DNA of 64,000 nt from Catonia carolina (GCA_035578175.1 JAQMRL010000001.1:436702639-436766638), one strand, 5' to 3'. Counted from the first letter of the stretch, positions 1 to 10,787 are shown. Program-made: numbers and translations. Notes: a model not told the origin generated them from the sequence alone.

Positions 1-2740
1 GAGGGAATACAAAGTGGCTCTAACGGAATATAATAGAGAGTTGAGGAGGTCCAAAAGAAGAGCCTGGAGGTCGTTCTGCGAGGGGGTGAATGAGACCCCT
101 GCTGTTGCACGACTTCGGAAGGTCCTAAGCAAAGACCACTCAAATCCTATTGGACAGTTAAGGAGGGAAGATGGAACCTTAACTGAAAGTATGGAGCAAA
201 CGGTGGAGGTGTTGTTGGAAACACACTTTCCCGGCTCGTTAGAGGACCGCCCGGATGAGGAGGAGAGGGTGAATCTGGGCGGTCATGGTAGAGAATTGGC
301 CTTGGCGAGAAGGGAGGCTTGTGAGGTCTTTACGTTTGCCAAGGTCAAGTGGGCTGTGGGTATGTTTAAACCCTACAAATCGGCTGCCCCAGATGGGATT
401 TTCCCTGCTATGTTGCAAAATGGGGGCAACAAGCTAATTAGATATCTGCTACATATCTTTAGGGCCAGTTGTGCGCTTGGATATGTACCGAAGAGCTGGA
501 GGGAGACTGAGGTGGTCTTTATACCGAAGGCTGGGAAACCCCCAATTGAGCCTAAGTCATATAGACCTATCAGCCTGACCTCCTTTGTGCTCAAAGTGAT
601 GGAGAAGGTGGTAGACAGACACATCAGGGGTGGGGCCCTACAGGAAAGGCCCCTGCATGGGTGTCAGCATGCCTACCAGACTGGGAAGTCTACTATTACG
701 GCTCTTCATGATGTGGTAACACGGATTGAGGGGAGCTTAAGGGAAAAAGAAATTGCCCTGTGTGCCTTTTTAGATGTGGAAGGGGCGTTCAATAACACCC
801 TGTTCACGTCAATTGAGAAGGCTGCAAGGAGGAAAGGTGTCCAATCTAGTGTGATTAAATGGGTTGGGTCCGTTCTTAGGGATAGGGAGATACGGACTCG
901 CCTGGGGGGCAAGTCGGTGACTGGGAGAGCTAGAAGGGGACGTCCGCAGGGTGGGGTGTTATCACCCCTCCTGTGGTCACTGGTCATTGACGAGCTGCTC
1001 ACTCAGCTGACAGAGGAAGGATTCGAGGTGGTCAGCTATGCTGATGACCTGGTGATCCTGGTCAGAGGTAAACATGAGACAACCATCCGGGAGCGGACGC
1101 AGGGAGCCCTCAATATGGTTCACACTTGGTGTGGACAGGAGGGACTGCGTATTAACCCGGAAAAAGTGGTTGTTGTTCCTTTTACGAGGAAACGGACGTT
1201 GACTCTGGATGCTTTGACTCTGGAAGGAGTGGAATTAAACTACTCCCCAGAGGTGAAGTATCTGGGGGTTGTCCTGGATCGTGGCCTGACTTGGAAAGGC
1301 CATATGTCCAAAACTATAGAGAAGGCTACAAAGGCCTTATGGATATGTAAGAGTCTGTTTGGGAAGACTTGGGGGCTTAGGCCTCATATGGTAAAATGGG
1401 CCTATGAGAGCATCATTTTGCCTATGGTCACGTATGCAGCTTTTGTATGGTGGCCAAGAACAGACCTGAGGACGGCGCAGGATCGGCTGAAGAAGTTGCA
1501 GAGACTGGCCTGCCTAGGGATATGTGGTGCAATGTGTACCTGTCCAACGGCTGCGATGGAGGCGATGTTTGAGTTGCCTCCTCTTCATATTCAAGTGAAG
1601 AAGGAGGCGATAAGAACTGCCTTGAGGCTGGAGGGCAAGATAGGGGTCCCATCAAAGGAGATGGGCCACACCAGGATCTTCAAAGTGATCGAGGGGATGG
1701 GTGTGGTGGGTGGTCCTCGTGACTGTATGAATAAAGCATACGACTTCTCTGACACACTGAAGGTGGAAATTTTTGATCGGCAGGAGTGGGCGGAGGAACA
1801 ACCAGTTATACCGGAAGGAGCTTCCGTTTGGTATACTGATGGCTCAGTGATGAGCGGAAGAGCAGGATTGGGGGCCTGGGGGGCCGGGGGGAAGATTTCC
1901 ATGGCCCTAGGGTGTACCATAACCATCTTCCAAGCTGAATTATTGGCCATTAAGGTCTGTGCGGAGAGGTGCATTGAGAGGCGCCTCAGTGGGTCGCACA
2001 TTTTTATTTTGTCCGATAGTCAGGCGGCTATCAAGGCTGTGAGTTCTTGTACTTTTGAGTCGCGATTGGCCTATGATTGTCGGGCAGTATTGAATGCCGT
2101 GGCCAGGCGTAACGTGGTAACGCTGCGTTGGGTGCCGGGGCACCAGGGAGTGTCTGGAAATGAGAGAGCGGATGCCTTAGCAAAGAAGGGTGCAGCCTCT
2201 CACTTCATAGGCCCAGAGCCATTCTGTGGAATTGGCAAGGGCTATTATAGAAGTATAGTTAGGGTCTGGGAAAAGGAGGCAAAAACCTCCTATTGGGAGA
2301 AGGTGCCAGGCTGTGAACAGGCAAAGAAATTTATTGCCTATTCCAGCAAGAAGGCTGGAATATATAATAGACTGGGAAGACAGGACTTGAGGAGGGTAGT
2401 GGGCCTGATGACTGGTCACTGTAAGCTTGGGTATCATTTATCCAAGATAGGAGTTGCTGGAGACAGCCTATGTAGATTCTGTCATGAGGCAGAAGAGAAG
2501 GCTGAGCATATATTATGCAGCTGCAAAGTGGTTGGCTGCAAAAGAAGAGCGCTGATGGGTAGGGATGTGTTGACACCCTCTCAGGTAAGTGCACTAGATC
2601 TTAGGCAGATCCTGCGCTTTATTGAAAGTGTGGGTCTTGCTTAAATAAGGGATAGGGGCAGTCACAAAAGATCTTTTAGGTCGCGGTGAGGAGGGGCTGA
2701 AGAAGCCTGAACGCCCTTGTTGTAATGTAATGTAATGTAG
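1..2740 (+). mobile_element. LINE (RNase H-bearing non-LTR retrotransposon), 3' part
   Basis: The element enters from the left edge, carries one long ORF (separate entry), a short 3' UTR of about 75 bases and ends at 2721-2740 in a short TGTAA/TAATG-type repeat, as LINEs with microsatellite tails do. A run of ten G follows at once and leads into the next transposon. The 5' part, with any ORF1 and the endonuclease domain, is outside the window, so full length cannot be judged. It lies downstream of the last visible receptor cyclase exon, so presumably in the next intron. Confidence 0.85.
2..2644 (+). CDS. LINE ORF2 protein: reverse transcriptase plus RNase H (5' part missing)
   Basis: The frame is open to the left edge, so this is a partial protein of about 880 residues. 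Counting from base 14, the RT palm shows an IPKAGKPP motif near residue 170, LDVEGAFNN near 253, RPQGGVLSPLL near 310 and the catalytic YADDLV box near 341. An RNase H domain follows, with WYTDGS near 605 and WVPGHQGVSGNERAD near 705. A CxxC...H...C cluster near 819 (CRFC, then H and C) closes the protein. This order (RT, RNase H, cysteine cluster) fits I/LOA/R1-group or jockey-group LINEs; I cannot fix the clade. No stop or frameshift breaks the frame, so the copy may be young. The apurinic-type endonuclease expected upstream is not in view. Confidence 0.9.
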   Translation, partial: REYKVALTEYNRELRRSKRRAWRSFCEGVNETPAVARLRKVLSKDHSNPIGQLRREDGTLTESMEQTVEVLLETHFPGSLEDRPDEEERVNLGGHGRELALARREACEVFTFAKVKWAVGMFKPYKSAAPDGIFPAMLQNGGNKLIRYLLHIFRASCALGYVPKSWRETEVVFIPKAGKPPIEPKSYRPISLTSFVLKVMEKVVDRHIRGGALQERPLHGCQHAYQTGKSTITALHDVVTRIEGSLREKEIALCAFLDVEGAFNNTLFTSIEKAARRKGVQSSVIKWVGSVLRDREIRTRLGGKSVTGRARRGRPQGGVLSPLLWSLVIDELLTQLTEEGFEVVSYADDLVILVRGKHETTIRERTQGALNMVHTWCGQEGLRINPEKVVVVPFTRKRTLTLDALTLEGVELNYSPEVKYLGVVLDRGLTWKGHMSKTIEKATKALWICKSLFGKTWGLRPHMVKWAYESIILPMVTYAAFVWWPRTDLRTAQDRLKKLQRLACLGICGAMCTCPTAAMEAMFELPPLHIQVKKEAIRTALRLEGKIGVPSKEMGHTRIFKVIEGMGVVGGPRDCMNKAYDFSDTLKVEIFDRQEWAEEQPVIPEGASVWYTDGSVMSGRAGLGAWGAGGKISMALGCTITIFQAELLAIKVCAERCIERRLSGSHIFILSDSQAAIKAVSSCTFESRLAYDCRAVLNAVARRNVVTLRWVPGHQGVSGNERADALAKKGAASHFIGPEPFCGIGKGYYRSIVRVWEKEAKTSYWEKVPGCEQAKKFIAYSSKKAGIYNRLGRQDLRRVVGLMTGHCKLGYHLSKIGVAGDSLCRFCHEAEEKAEHILCSCKVVGCKRRALMGRDVLTPSQVSALDLRQILRFIESVGLA

Positions 2741-4021
2741 GGGGGGGGGCGCATCCTTTAGTAACTGCATACATGCCGATGTTAGTGCACAACATGGCGT
2801 AGTTGGGTGAACATCGTGCTTTCGTCATGGAACAGTTTCTTCAAAATGGCGGAACGCCCATAAATGCTCCACAGGCGTTCCATGTTCGCTTTGCGCTCGG
2901 ACGACAGGACCCTGTTCACGATAAGAAAACCATTTATTCTTGGGTTTCTAACTTTCGTGAGACAGGTTCAGCATTAAAACAGGAACCACCTGGTCGACCA
3001 CAGACTGCAACAGGCCCAGGAAATGTTGATGCCGTGAGAGCTACAGTCCAACAATCTCCTCGACGTTCCGCAAAAAAACATGCGGCAGCATTACAATTAT
3101 CTGAACGAAGTGTGAGAAGGATCTTGGATCGAGATTTAAAAATGTGTCCTTACAAAATTGTTACTGTTCAAGAACTGAGTGAAAGAGATTGTGCTGTCCG
3201 TGTAACATTGTGCCAAGACTTTCTTCGGAATATTCGCCCAGCAGATGTTGTGATTTTTTCTGACGAGGCACACTTTCACCTTTCGGGAACAGTAAACAAC
3301 CAAAATTGCAGGTACTGATCTGAACACAACCCCCAAGAACTCCATCAACGACCACTTCACAGCCCCAAAGTAACAGTATGGTGTGCTGTTTTTAATTCTG
3401 GAGTGATTGGCCAGTACTTTTTCGAAGAAAATGGCGAGAGTGTTACCATAAACAGTTTATAGTACTGTGCCATGCTCCGCGAGTTCCTCCAGCCAAAACT
3501 AAGGGAGCTTTTTGATGACATTGCTAATGTGTAGTACCAACAAGATGGCGCTACAGTCCACACAGCATGGCAGTCATTGGCATTGGTAAAGGAAATGTTT
3601 CCTAGACACGTCATCTCTTTGCGTGGTGATATTGGGTGGCCACCACATTCGCCAGAGCTAACAGCCTGTGATTTTTTTCTGTAGGGCTATCTAAAATCCA
3701 AGGTGTACCAACATCGTCCTCAAACTTTAGAAAACCTAAATGAAGTGATACCACGTGAAGTTGAAGCAATACCGCCTGACATGACTCGTAAAGTAATCAA
3801 AAACTTCAGAGAATGACTCAACCAGTGTATCAACAGTGAAGGTAACCATTTGAAAGACGTATTGTTAAAAAAAAATTAGTTCAAAATTGTAAAATTAAAC
3901 TTACATTTTCTTAAATGGCACAATCTCTGCTTTCTATAAATAAAAATAAATACTTCAAATTTTATTTCATTTTGTTTTTATTAGCTTCCTTAATAGGGGA
4001 GGTTTTTCTGACTAACCCTGT
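2741..4021 (+). mobile_element. DUF4817-type Tc1/mariner-related transposon, decayed
   Basis: The element holds a dead transposase frame (separate entry). Its right end at 3990-4021 has a sequence ending in GACTAACCCTGTA, a typical terminal inverted repeat of this transposon group. No matching left terminal repeat is visible. The LINE tail and a G run abut the left side, so the 5' end was probably lost. Confidence 0.65.
2794..3879 (+). pseudogene. DUF4817-type DDE transposase, six in-frame stops
   Basis: The whole protein stays in one frame: ATG at 2794, nonsense codons at 2800, 3316, 3460, 3532, 3682 and 3814, and a natural stop at 3877. An N-terminal helix-turn-helix region is readable (FVMEQFLQNGG, then YSWVSNFRETGS), then RSVRRILDRDLK. 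The three catalytic blocks are present: FSDEAHFHLSG, QQDGATVHTAWQS and PELTACDFFL. Length (about 361 codons) is normal for the family. Decay is by point mutation only, since no indel shifts the frame. Related copies lie at 8763-9554, 26239-27290, 31446-32781 and 44861-45816. Confidence 0.85.
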
Positions 4022-4027
4022 ATCTAA

Positions 4028-4210
4028 ACAGCCTTAAACATCCACTTTGGATTAGGCCTCCCATTCCTATCTCCATTGTTCTCTATCATGAGTGATTGCA
4101 TCGATTCTTGTCCAGAATGATTCCTTAGGTCGTCTGTCAATCTCATTTTGTTGCCTTCATCTTCATAAACATTTGTGGTTTTACTTGCTTGTATTCCTAG
4201 GATCAGCTGT
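4028..4210 (-). pseudogene. LINE ORF2 C-terminal remnant
   Basis: The minus strand reads a short segment resembling the C-terminal tail of endonuclease/reverse transcriptase LINE proteins: LTDDLRNHSGQESMQS, then NPKWMFKAV and a stop. Similar tails (a DDL block, a tryptophan, then a short end) are common in insect LINEs. The match is short and diverged. Confidence 0.4.
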
Positions 4211-4405
4211 GTAAGATCCTCTTATTCCACCTGTTAGTTTTATGTTACAAAGAGTGACCAGAGTAAATAGCCTACTTGATGTAGTGTGTTTCATGAAACT
4301 TTCCGTTAAAACTTTTTTGATCTAACCAGCAACCAAATGCAGAACTTTCGACTTAATTCTTAATGAAATAAATTTATAAACGTAATAATAAAATTAAGCT
4401 CTTAC

Positions 4406-4582
4406 CTTAACAATATCATGTATAAGTGACATACGAAAATTCCAGTCGAGTCTAATTGCTTCGTTTTCTAAAACATCTTTTAAGCTTCCTCTTGGGCAAT
4501 ATTCTGTCAATATCAAAACTGTTGGACATTCTATGCATGCACCAATAAATCTTACTGTGTTTTCATGTGTTACATCTCTTAC
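4406..4582 (-). CDS. Receptor guanylate cyclase exon, kinase homology domain (last visible)
   Basis: 59 codons, phase 0 at both ends (acceptor ...TTTTAAG, donor GTAAGA). It encodes [18 protein letters not shown] followed by [20 protein letters not shown] and the [15 protein letters not shown] block. The EYCPRGSL...DVLENE and LDW..R.SL..DIV motifs are hallmarks of the kinase homology domain of natriuretic-peptide-receptor type cyclases. This inactive kinase-like domain couples ligand binding to the cyclase domain. The next exon would start at the GM-LH-type motif and is not in the window. Confidence 0.95.
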
Positions 4583-4678
4583 CTTAAAACAGGATAAATA
4601 ATTTAATAGTCTCTATTGAAACAGGAAATATAATGATACATAAATAATGTTACATTTATATGTCAATGTTGTTATTAA

Positions 4679-5294
4679 CCCTTTAACTACTGAGTTTTTA
4701 CAGGAAATAAAACTTGCATATATTAGGTATTTTCATGACACTTCATACCATGATGAAGCTACATTTCATGGTTGTCTTGAATTTTTCATGTTTTTTTTTG
4801 TAACTTTTATTTTTATGTGTTTGTTACAAAATAAGTTGTAATTTAAAATCTGCAATAATGTAACAAAAATTATTTTAGTACATCTTTTGGCCAAAGACTT
4901 TGTTGACAGTGACAGTATTGTGTACTATAGTTAAAGTCAATTCCTGCAAAGTTTTTTGTTATAATCCTCATTACCACTCTTCTTCGCCAGATTCTACAGT
5001 CATCGGATAATCACTTGTTTCATTCGTCTGTGTACATATTAGAAAAAATTTAGAACAAAAAGAAAAACACCTTTCTGTTTAGTTACATAGTTTGGTGAAG
5101 AAATGTCCTCCAATTGGTTTTTTCCAATTTCAATTGGTCCAGGATTCAATATAATTATAGAGTACTAACTCATTTTAAAGCCAATAGAATGTGGAACTTC
5201 TTCTGGATAGTTTGAACATGAGTTTACATGGTAGTTGGCTCTAGCCTCGGCATGTAAGTGCCGTCACATGTACAAGACAGCAGTCCTCAAAGGG
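4679..5294. mobile_element. TTAA-target miniature element (piggyBac-like ends)
   Basis: The segment is flanked by TTAA at 4675-4678 and 5295-5298. It begins CCCTTTAACTACTGAG and ends CCTCAAAGGG, so the inverted ends are short and imperfect. There is no transposase frame. The TTAA duplication and CCC ends point to mobilisation by a piggyBac-type transposase. It lies in the intron upstream of the last visible exon. Confidence 0.55.
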
Positions 5295-5371
5295 TTAAAA
5301 GAGAAATTTACCAGTAGATAAATAAAATATGAAGTTTTGTATTAAGTCAAACATAAAATTTCTAGGCAAAA

Positions 5372-5460
5372 TCTTTGAAGACTGAAATTACGACTGGCGT
5401 TAGGCAAGGTGATGGACTGTCACCAGTTTTTTTTTTTAACTGTATGCTGGAGAAGGTTTC
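5372..5460 (+). pseudogene. LINE reverse transcriptase fragment
   Basis: About 30 codons read TEITTGVRQGDGLSPV, a T-run coding F residues, then NCMLEKV. GVRQGDGLSP is the conserved RT motif before the palm aspartates. Nothing recognisable flanks it, so this is a tiny relic. The run of eleven T may have expanded after insertion. Confidence 0.55.
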
Positions 5461-5627
5461 TCAAGAACCTCAGGAAGTTAGTTGGTGGCAATTTTTAAAA
5501 TATTATCTATAATAATTTTTCCTATGTTGGTTCCTCCGTCAATAACTTTTTCACCAAATAACACCACTTTTAAGTTTAACTACATCATAATACTGTTACA
5601 AACACAATGTGGTAAATCTCACTGAGC

Positions 5628-5830
5628 CGGCTGCATTGGCGCAGTTGGTAACGTGCTCGCCTCTCACCATGCAGTCCTGGGTTAAAATCACACTCAGGCA
5701 CGGTATATTTTCATACATTACAAAAAATTATTTCATCCTCCATTGTACAATAGTTACACCCCATTGTCATCACAAATGACCGTTGTAGTTGATGTGACGT
5801 TAAATAAATAAATAAATAAATAATAAAAGT
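5628..5830 (+). mobile_element. tRNA-derived SINE, family 1 (diverged copy)
   Basis: The head has a pol III box A-like TTGGCGCAGTTGGTAACG and a decayed box B (GGGTTAAAATCAC). The body ends GACGTTAAATAAATAAA, and the tail is a TAAA repeat. Better copies at 27053-27236 and 49749-49932 define the family. Confidence 0.75.
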
Positions 5831-7314
5831 AAAATAATAATAAATAAATAAATCAGAGATCAGAGCCAAGAAGACCGGCACTACGTGGACAGAGGAGAGG
5901 AAGAGAGCCATGAGTGAGAATATGCGGATGTCATGGAGAACCCGCAGGAAGAACCATAGAAACTTCACCTGATCCATAAGGGTCTACTACGTGTATAATA
6001 ATTGTTAAGACAACTCACTGGCAATATCGTACTCAATTTCCCGCTCCTTTAGTAATTTCAAATCTCCCAAATCAAACACTTCCTATGACATCATACACAC
6101 GTCATTCCCCCTTCTACCGTTCTTCACATCCTTACATCCTTTGTCTTCCAGACTCACTCGCAAGTTAGCAAGCGATGCTGCATGTTGAGGCACTTTTCTC
6201 GTTCCGGTCATTAGCGGCGTGCTATGACCGTTCTGTTTAAATATATGTCCGTCGTGGATGTACATTGTTCGATCTCTGTAAGAGAACTCTATTGTGCGAA
6301 TTTCATGGTGTATTATGCATTTTTAATTGTTATAATTTGCAAATTATGTTTTAGTAACTTTACAATCTATTATTCACGTGTTATCTACCAGTGCGCAAAA
6401 CTTCAAGACTTAATCAAGGTAAGTGCTAAATATTTGTTGTATTGTTTGCTGTTTGCGATCATTCCTATATTTCCTTTGATGTCATTTAATTCATTTTGTT
6501 GTTTAATTTGTCAGTCGTTCTTAATTGCCTTAAATTGCCAATTACAATCTGTAAATCGTTTAGTTGAGATTGACAACTACCTAATAAAAACAATCTGGTC
6601 CTTCGAAAACAATAGTTTATTTGCCGTTTTATTAAATTCAATAGTTATCCGTCGCGGATAATTTCATTGTGTTTAAAAATTCAAGATATCCCCCGTGGGA
6701 AATCGAACAATAATAATAAAATAAAATCTCACTGAATTTCTCATGGACACAAAATTTAGACAAACAGCCTTATTTCCTGTAACCAATTACAACCACGGCA
6801 AACCAAATGCAATTTTTCGTGAATACAGGGTGGCCAGTCATGCTGATCTTTCATGGACTAACAGCAAGGCACTACAGTTACTAAACATTTTATACCGAGC
6901 TGAGAAGTCAGCAGCCATGTTCCTATAAGGATTTGGCAGAATTAAAGCAAGAACTCGAAACAAACTGTCCAGTGAGTCATTATGTCACTACCGGATGGTT
7001 TGTTTTGACTACCATTTTCTGTACCAATACACCACTGTACACAAAACCTACCTGCTAGTGAATAATTTAGTTCACTTTTTTCCCCATGTGTCGTGCTATT
7101 ACATAAATACTAAATTGTAATTACTACATTGCACACATATGTGTCGTATTTTAGGGTGGACGATAACAGTGTTATTTTAATAACAGGTTATAGAATCCTG
7201 TTATCGAGCAGGCTGTTATTTTTATTAACACGTTATCAAAAAAATAGCTTTATTTTCAATCACTACTATGTTTACAAATAAAATCTCTGATTGATTGTTG
7301 GAAAATGCACTGAC
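5831..7314. other. Intronic sequence without a recognised gene
   Basis: This stretch is A+T rich. A plus-strand frame at 6224-6661 is long but T-rich and hydrophobic, and resembles no family I know. At about 6595-6610 a TGGTCCTTCGA string resembles what often lies just inside LTR retrotransposons of the Pao/gypsy type, so 6200-6610 could be an old LTR; no second LTR or polyprotein is seen. Confidence 0.25.
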
Positions 7315-7392
7315 CTGTTTGATTTCCCATAACAGCCGTTTATTGATATCTACTTTCTTTTTCACAATTTTCTTAATAGCAACTCTACTTCC
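7315..7392 (-). CDS. Receptor guanylate cyclase exon, kinase homology domain start
   Basis: 26 codons, phase 0 at both ends (acceptor ATTTCAG, donor GTCAGT). It encodes GSRVAIKKIVKKKVD followed by INKRLLWEIKQ. VAIKK corresponds to the lysine strand of protein kinases and is retained here. The preceding exon shows no clear glycine-rich loop, as is usual for receptor cyclase pseudokinases. Joined to the next exon it gives an EIKQ-VRDV junction, matching the ELK-MRD junction of natriuretic peptide receptors. Confidence 0.93.
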
Positions 7393-7529
7393 CTGAAATC
7401 AGAAATAAGGTAATTTTATATGGTACTAGCATACCCCGTGCAGTTTCGCACACGAAACATATATGTAATAATTTTTTTAAAAATAAATATGTAACCAAAA
7501 TTTAGTAGCTGCTAGTCAACTGTATACTC

Positions 7530-7766
7530 CAACATACACACACACACACACACAAACACACAACGTTCTGATAAATTCCGCCGCATATGCCTCTTGCCAT
7601 CTCTTCAGTACACACATGTACTATACTTCAACAACAATAAGTAAACAGACACACACAAAATGACGTTTTGATAATTTCCCCTGTGTACGTCTCTCGCCAT
7701 CATCAAACTCCTTTGTCTACTTCAACAGCAATACGTATTCACATGTACACACACACACACACACAT
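7530..7766. repeat. Diverged (CA)n microsatellites
   Basis: CA runs at about 7537-7562 and 7748-7766 lie in two related 200-base segments that both contain a CTCTTGCC/CTCTCGCCATC-type phrase. They may be two copies of a small local duplication. Confidence 0.6.
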
Positions 7767-8465
7767 AGGCCTACATATTTATGAAAATCTTCATTAGTGT
7801 CCTTACAGTTATCATTTTTGAAAATTTAAAAATAAAATGTTGCTGTGAATATAAATACAAATATGCTAAAAAATTTCATAAAAATCCCTTCAGTAGTTTT
7901 GGAAATAAGCCTGCACAAAAAAACATGCTTTGTCTTTATAATATATATAATGTAGATAACTTTGCAACTTTATTCAAACCACTGCTTAACTTTACTGATG
8001 TAGATATATAATTGAGAAGTCAAAAAATTGTTTTTGAATTTAAAACTTATTACATTATAATAATACTTTTGTTGTAATAAATAATAATAGTTATAAATTT
8101 GAATTGTCATAAAACTGAAGTTCCCATTTCAGGCACGTGGATTATTAAATTAAATACGCTTGACTTGCTATTTCGAAGGCAATAAGATAGTTCTTTTTCT
8201 TCTCATTCGATCTGTGAATCAAATTACCGAATTCAGTACGTCTTAGATAATAAATTCAAGATCAGCAGAGAAGGAGTTGTAAGCGACACTAATCAAACTT
8301 ATTTCCTCTAAAGTAAAAGTAAAGAATTTCATCTTATACAAAGAACAGTGAGCAATTTGTTGAAGTTCCTTTATGGTATTCTACCACACATACACCCTAA
8401 TAGAATTTAATTATAATTTACTTCACGATTATATATTTTTTGTGTTAAAACATTATAAATAATAC

Positions 8466-8573
8466 CTTATAAATTCCAATTGTTGTAAAAACTTGTGCTG
8501 GTACAAATGAAGAACTTGATTCTATAGATGTTCTTCTATAAACAGGTTTTTCAGTAGCGAATGTATCCACTCC
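8466..8573 (-). CDS. Receptor guanylate cyclase exon, intracellular linker
   Basis: 36 codons, phase 0 at both ends (acceptor GTTGACAG, donor GTATTA). It encodes GVDTFATEKPVYRRTSIE, a serine run and FVPAQVFTTIGIYK. This is the linker between the membrane-proximal helix and the kinase homology domain; the serine-rich stretch before the ATP-lobe is a typical site of regulatory phosphorylation in vertebrate natriuretic peptide receptors, which is an analogy and not something the sequence proves. Confidence 0.9.
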
Positions 8574-8762
8574 CTGTCAACAAATAAATTATATTTTATC
8601 TGTAACCAACAGCAATCAAAACTAGGTCAAGGTCTATTGCCTTATTTTTAAAAAAGAAGCAAACGAGTAGTAAGGAAATAAAAGTGACTATGTGTTTAAA
8701 AAAAATCACGTGTAAACAAAGAAAATTCATTCAATCAAGAATCCTTCAATATTGTCAAGGTA

Positions 8763-9554
8763 ACGGGTGTTATTAAGGATGCAACCCTGATTATAAGAAG
8801 ATAGAAGTAATACATCGGTAAATTTTCTGTCTGCCAATCAGTATGTTGGCAACAGTGTACTCAAGGCCAACTACCTAAGACAGTTAAAATGTTCCAGTCA
8901 AGCATTAGTGTGGTGACAGCAGTCGTTTCGTTATATTGTGTCAGCAATGGTTTTTTCCAAGGAAGAACGCGTGTTTATTGTAGAGACTTACATAGCGAGT
9001 AAACCTTACAAATGCAATGCCAATCCAATAAGGATGCAAATAAAACTTTTTCGTAGCTCTGAAAACAGTAGTTAATGTTAACCCAGCTTGCGATGATAAT
9101 CTTCTAAGCAATTTTTTTAGGTGATAAGAGTCAAACGATTTTTCAAATCTTCAAGAACTTCCGCGGCTAACTTTGTAGGCTGGCCATGTGGTTTCTCATC
9201 GAGTACACTCCCAGTTCTACGGAATTTATTTATCAAACGCAATATTGACGATTTATTCGGACGGCAGAACGGGGAAATTTCAACTGAAACTTATCTTGCA
9301 CACTTGTAAGATTTACTCGCTATGTAAGTCTCTACAATAAACACGCGTTCTTCCTTGGAAAAAACCATTGCTGACACAATATAACAAAACGACTACTGTC
9401 ACCACACTAATGCTTGACTTGAACATTTTAACTGTCTTAGGTAGTTGGTCTTGAGTACACTGTTGCCAACATACCGATTGGGGGACAGAAAATTTACCAA
9501 TGTATTACTTCTATCTTCTTATAATCACGGTTGCGTCCTTAATAAAACACCCGT
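8763..9554 (-). mobile_element. Fold-back DUF4817-type transposon (two 5' ends joined)
   Basis: TA duplications at 8761-8762 and 9555-9556 flank ends that read ACGGGTGTT on both strands. The first about 250 bases (8763-9010) are an inverted copy of the last about 250 (9303-9554). Each arm contains the transposase start on its own strand (FSKEERVFIVETYI). The centre 9120-9310 continues only the right-hand copy, minus strand, into its DNA-binding region. So two 5' halves face each other and no catalytic domain remains. Confidence 0.85.
9115..9408 (-). pseudogene. DUF4817-type transposase N-terminal fragment
   Basis: The minus strand reads the N-terminal DNA-binding module: SKEERVFIVETYIASK, then a cysteine-arginine stretch, SILRLINKFRRTGSVLDEK, and a GQPTKL...LEDLKNRL block. 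INKFR.TGSV is the most conserved motif of the DUF4817 helix-turn-helix region. The frame ends where the other arm begins, before any catalytic residue. The product, if made, could only bind DNA. Confidence 0.8.
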
Positions 9555-9556
9555 TA

Positions 9557-10409
9557 CAATTCAGTACCTACTTTTTTTTATTTGAGTGAACAAGGGAAAA
9601 CTCACAAAAATAATGTAGAAGTTGTGTTGAACTCAACTGAGGCATTCTTGTCCAACCCCATGGAGACCGTGACTGCCTACCAACCAAAAACCCACCACCT
9701 GGCCACTAGATCTGAACTGTATAAACCATCTACCTTCCTTGGAACGGTTAATACTGTACAATACTATACGGGAAATGGAGGGTTACAATTTAACACACCG
9801 ACACAAGGGCTTGAAAGGGAATTTTAGCCTGATTCCCTCTTCACCATTACTGACTACCACTCATTCTCTCTTTTTTATTACCAACATAGGAAATAGGGGT
9901 TTTTTGGGATTAGGACAAAATTAATTTAGGGTGAATCTGCTATTAAGAAATGCGTAACAAACTCCTTCCTATCAAACTCCTTCGTAACAAACTCCATCAC
10001 TATAGCATAGTCACCATTTAGGCTTTTTCTCCAAGTCTTAACCTCATCAGATATGCTCCAAAGCATCCATGCCCTGTTTACCAAGTGTGTTAATTCATGG
10101 TTGGTATCATTAAATGTCCTCCTTATCCACACCTTGACAATTGGAATGAACCTCCTTGTCCACTCCATGACCCTGGCTTTACTACATCTCAGTAATTACC
10201 TTCAAAATTACTTGTTACCAACATTAGCTTGTTACTCTTCCGCATGTCAGTAGATCCCATGAAAGCATACACGAAATTACCAGGGCCACCTCTATAGATA
10301 CAATCCCACAGGCACTAGATATTGTCAGTGCCAACTCCTGCTGTACCCTAAAAATTTAAGTACCCACATAATTTTTATCAAGTTGCTATTTATTTAGTGA
10401 GTTTTTTTA
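9557..10409. other. Unrecognised sequence with short frames on both strands
   Basis: From 9580 to 10330 base composition is more balanced than in the flanks. A plus frame (9582-9827) and a minus frame (9926-10168; it contains RRTFNDTNHELTHLVNRAWM) are each about 80 codons. I recognise neither. They look like relics of one larger coding element broken by stops. Confidence 0.25.
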
Positions 10410-10712
10410 TACTTGATTTTTGTACGTTGCAATCTGTTCAATTCACAAGAATAAGCAAACCAATAAAATGAGGATGATGTGTATGATGTGTTGTCTTGCA
10501 TAGACCCAGGCTGACCATTTTTAAGAGAGTATTATTAATTGAACCAAAACCATCAAAGTACACCGGTATCTACTGTCTAGTACTCAAATCCATACAAAAG
10601 TAACAACCTTTACTAGGATTTGAAACAGGAACCATTGTCTCCGAAAATCATCTGTTAAACAGCTGACTCGTGGGGACGACTGTACCTCTAGACCAACTCA
10701 GTGGGTGGGTCA
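10410..10712 (-). mobile_element. SINE family 2 copy
   Basis: Reading the minus strand, the copy begins near a GGTTGGTCTAGAGGT-type box A, has a box B-like GGTTTCAAATCC, and ends in TGTACAAAAATCAAG before a degraded A-rich tail. The same roughly 310 bp unit occurs at 20370-20699, 44170-44525 and 49183-49507. Confidence 0.75.
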
Positions 10713-10787
10713 CCAGTGAGTGAACAGTATTTTTTAATATTTACGGTAAAAATAAAAAAAATAAAATTTTTAGCATGGTATACTTAC

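Noticed and set aside
1..4405. Next kinase homology exon of the receptor cyclase
   Set aside because: No minus-strand match to the expected LH...HG.LKSSNC-type region; the stretch is filled by a LINE, a dead transposon and a LINE relic.
6224..6661. 145-codon plus-strand frame, hydrophobic
   Set aside because: It is T-rich low-complexity sequence; hydrophobicity follows from TTT/ATT/TTA codons, and no signal or family pattern is seen.
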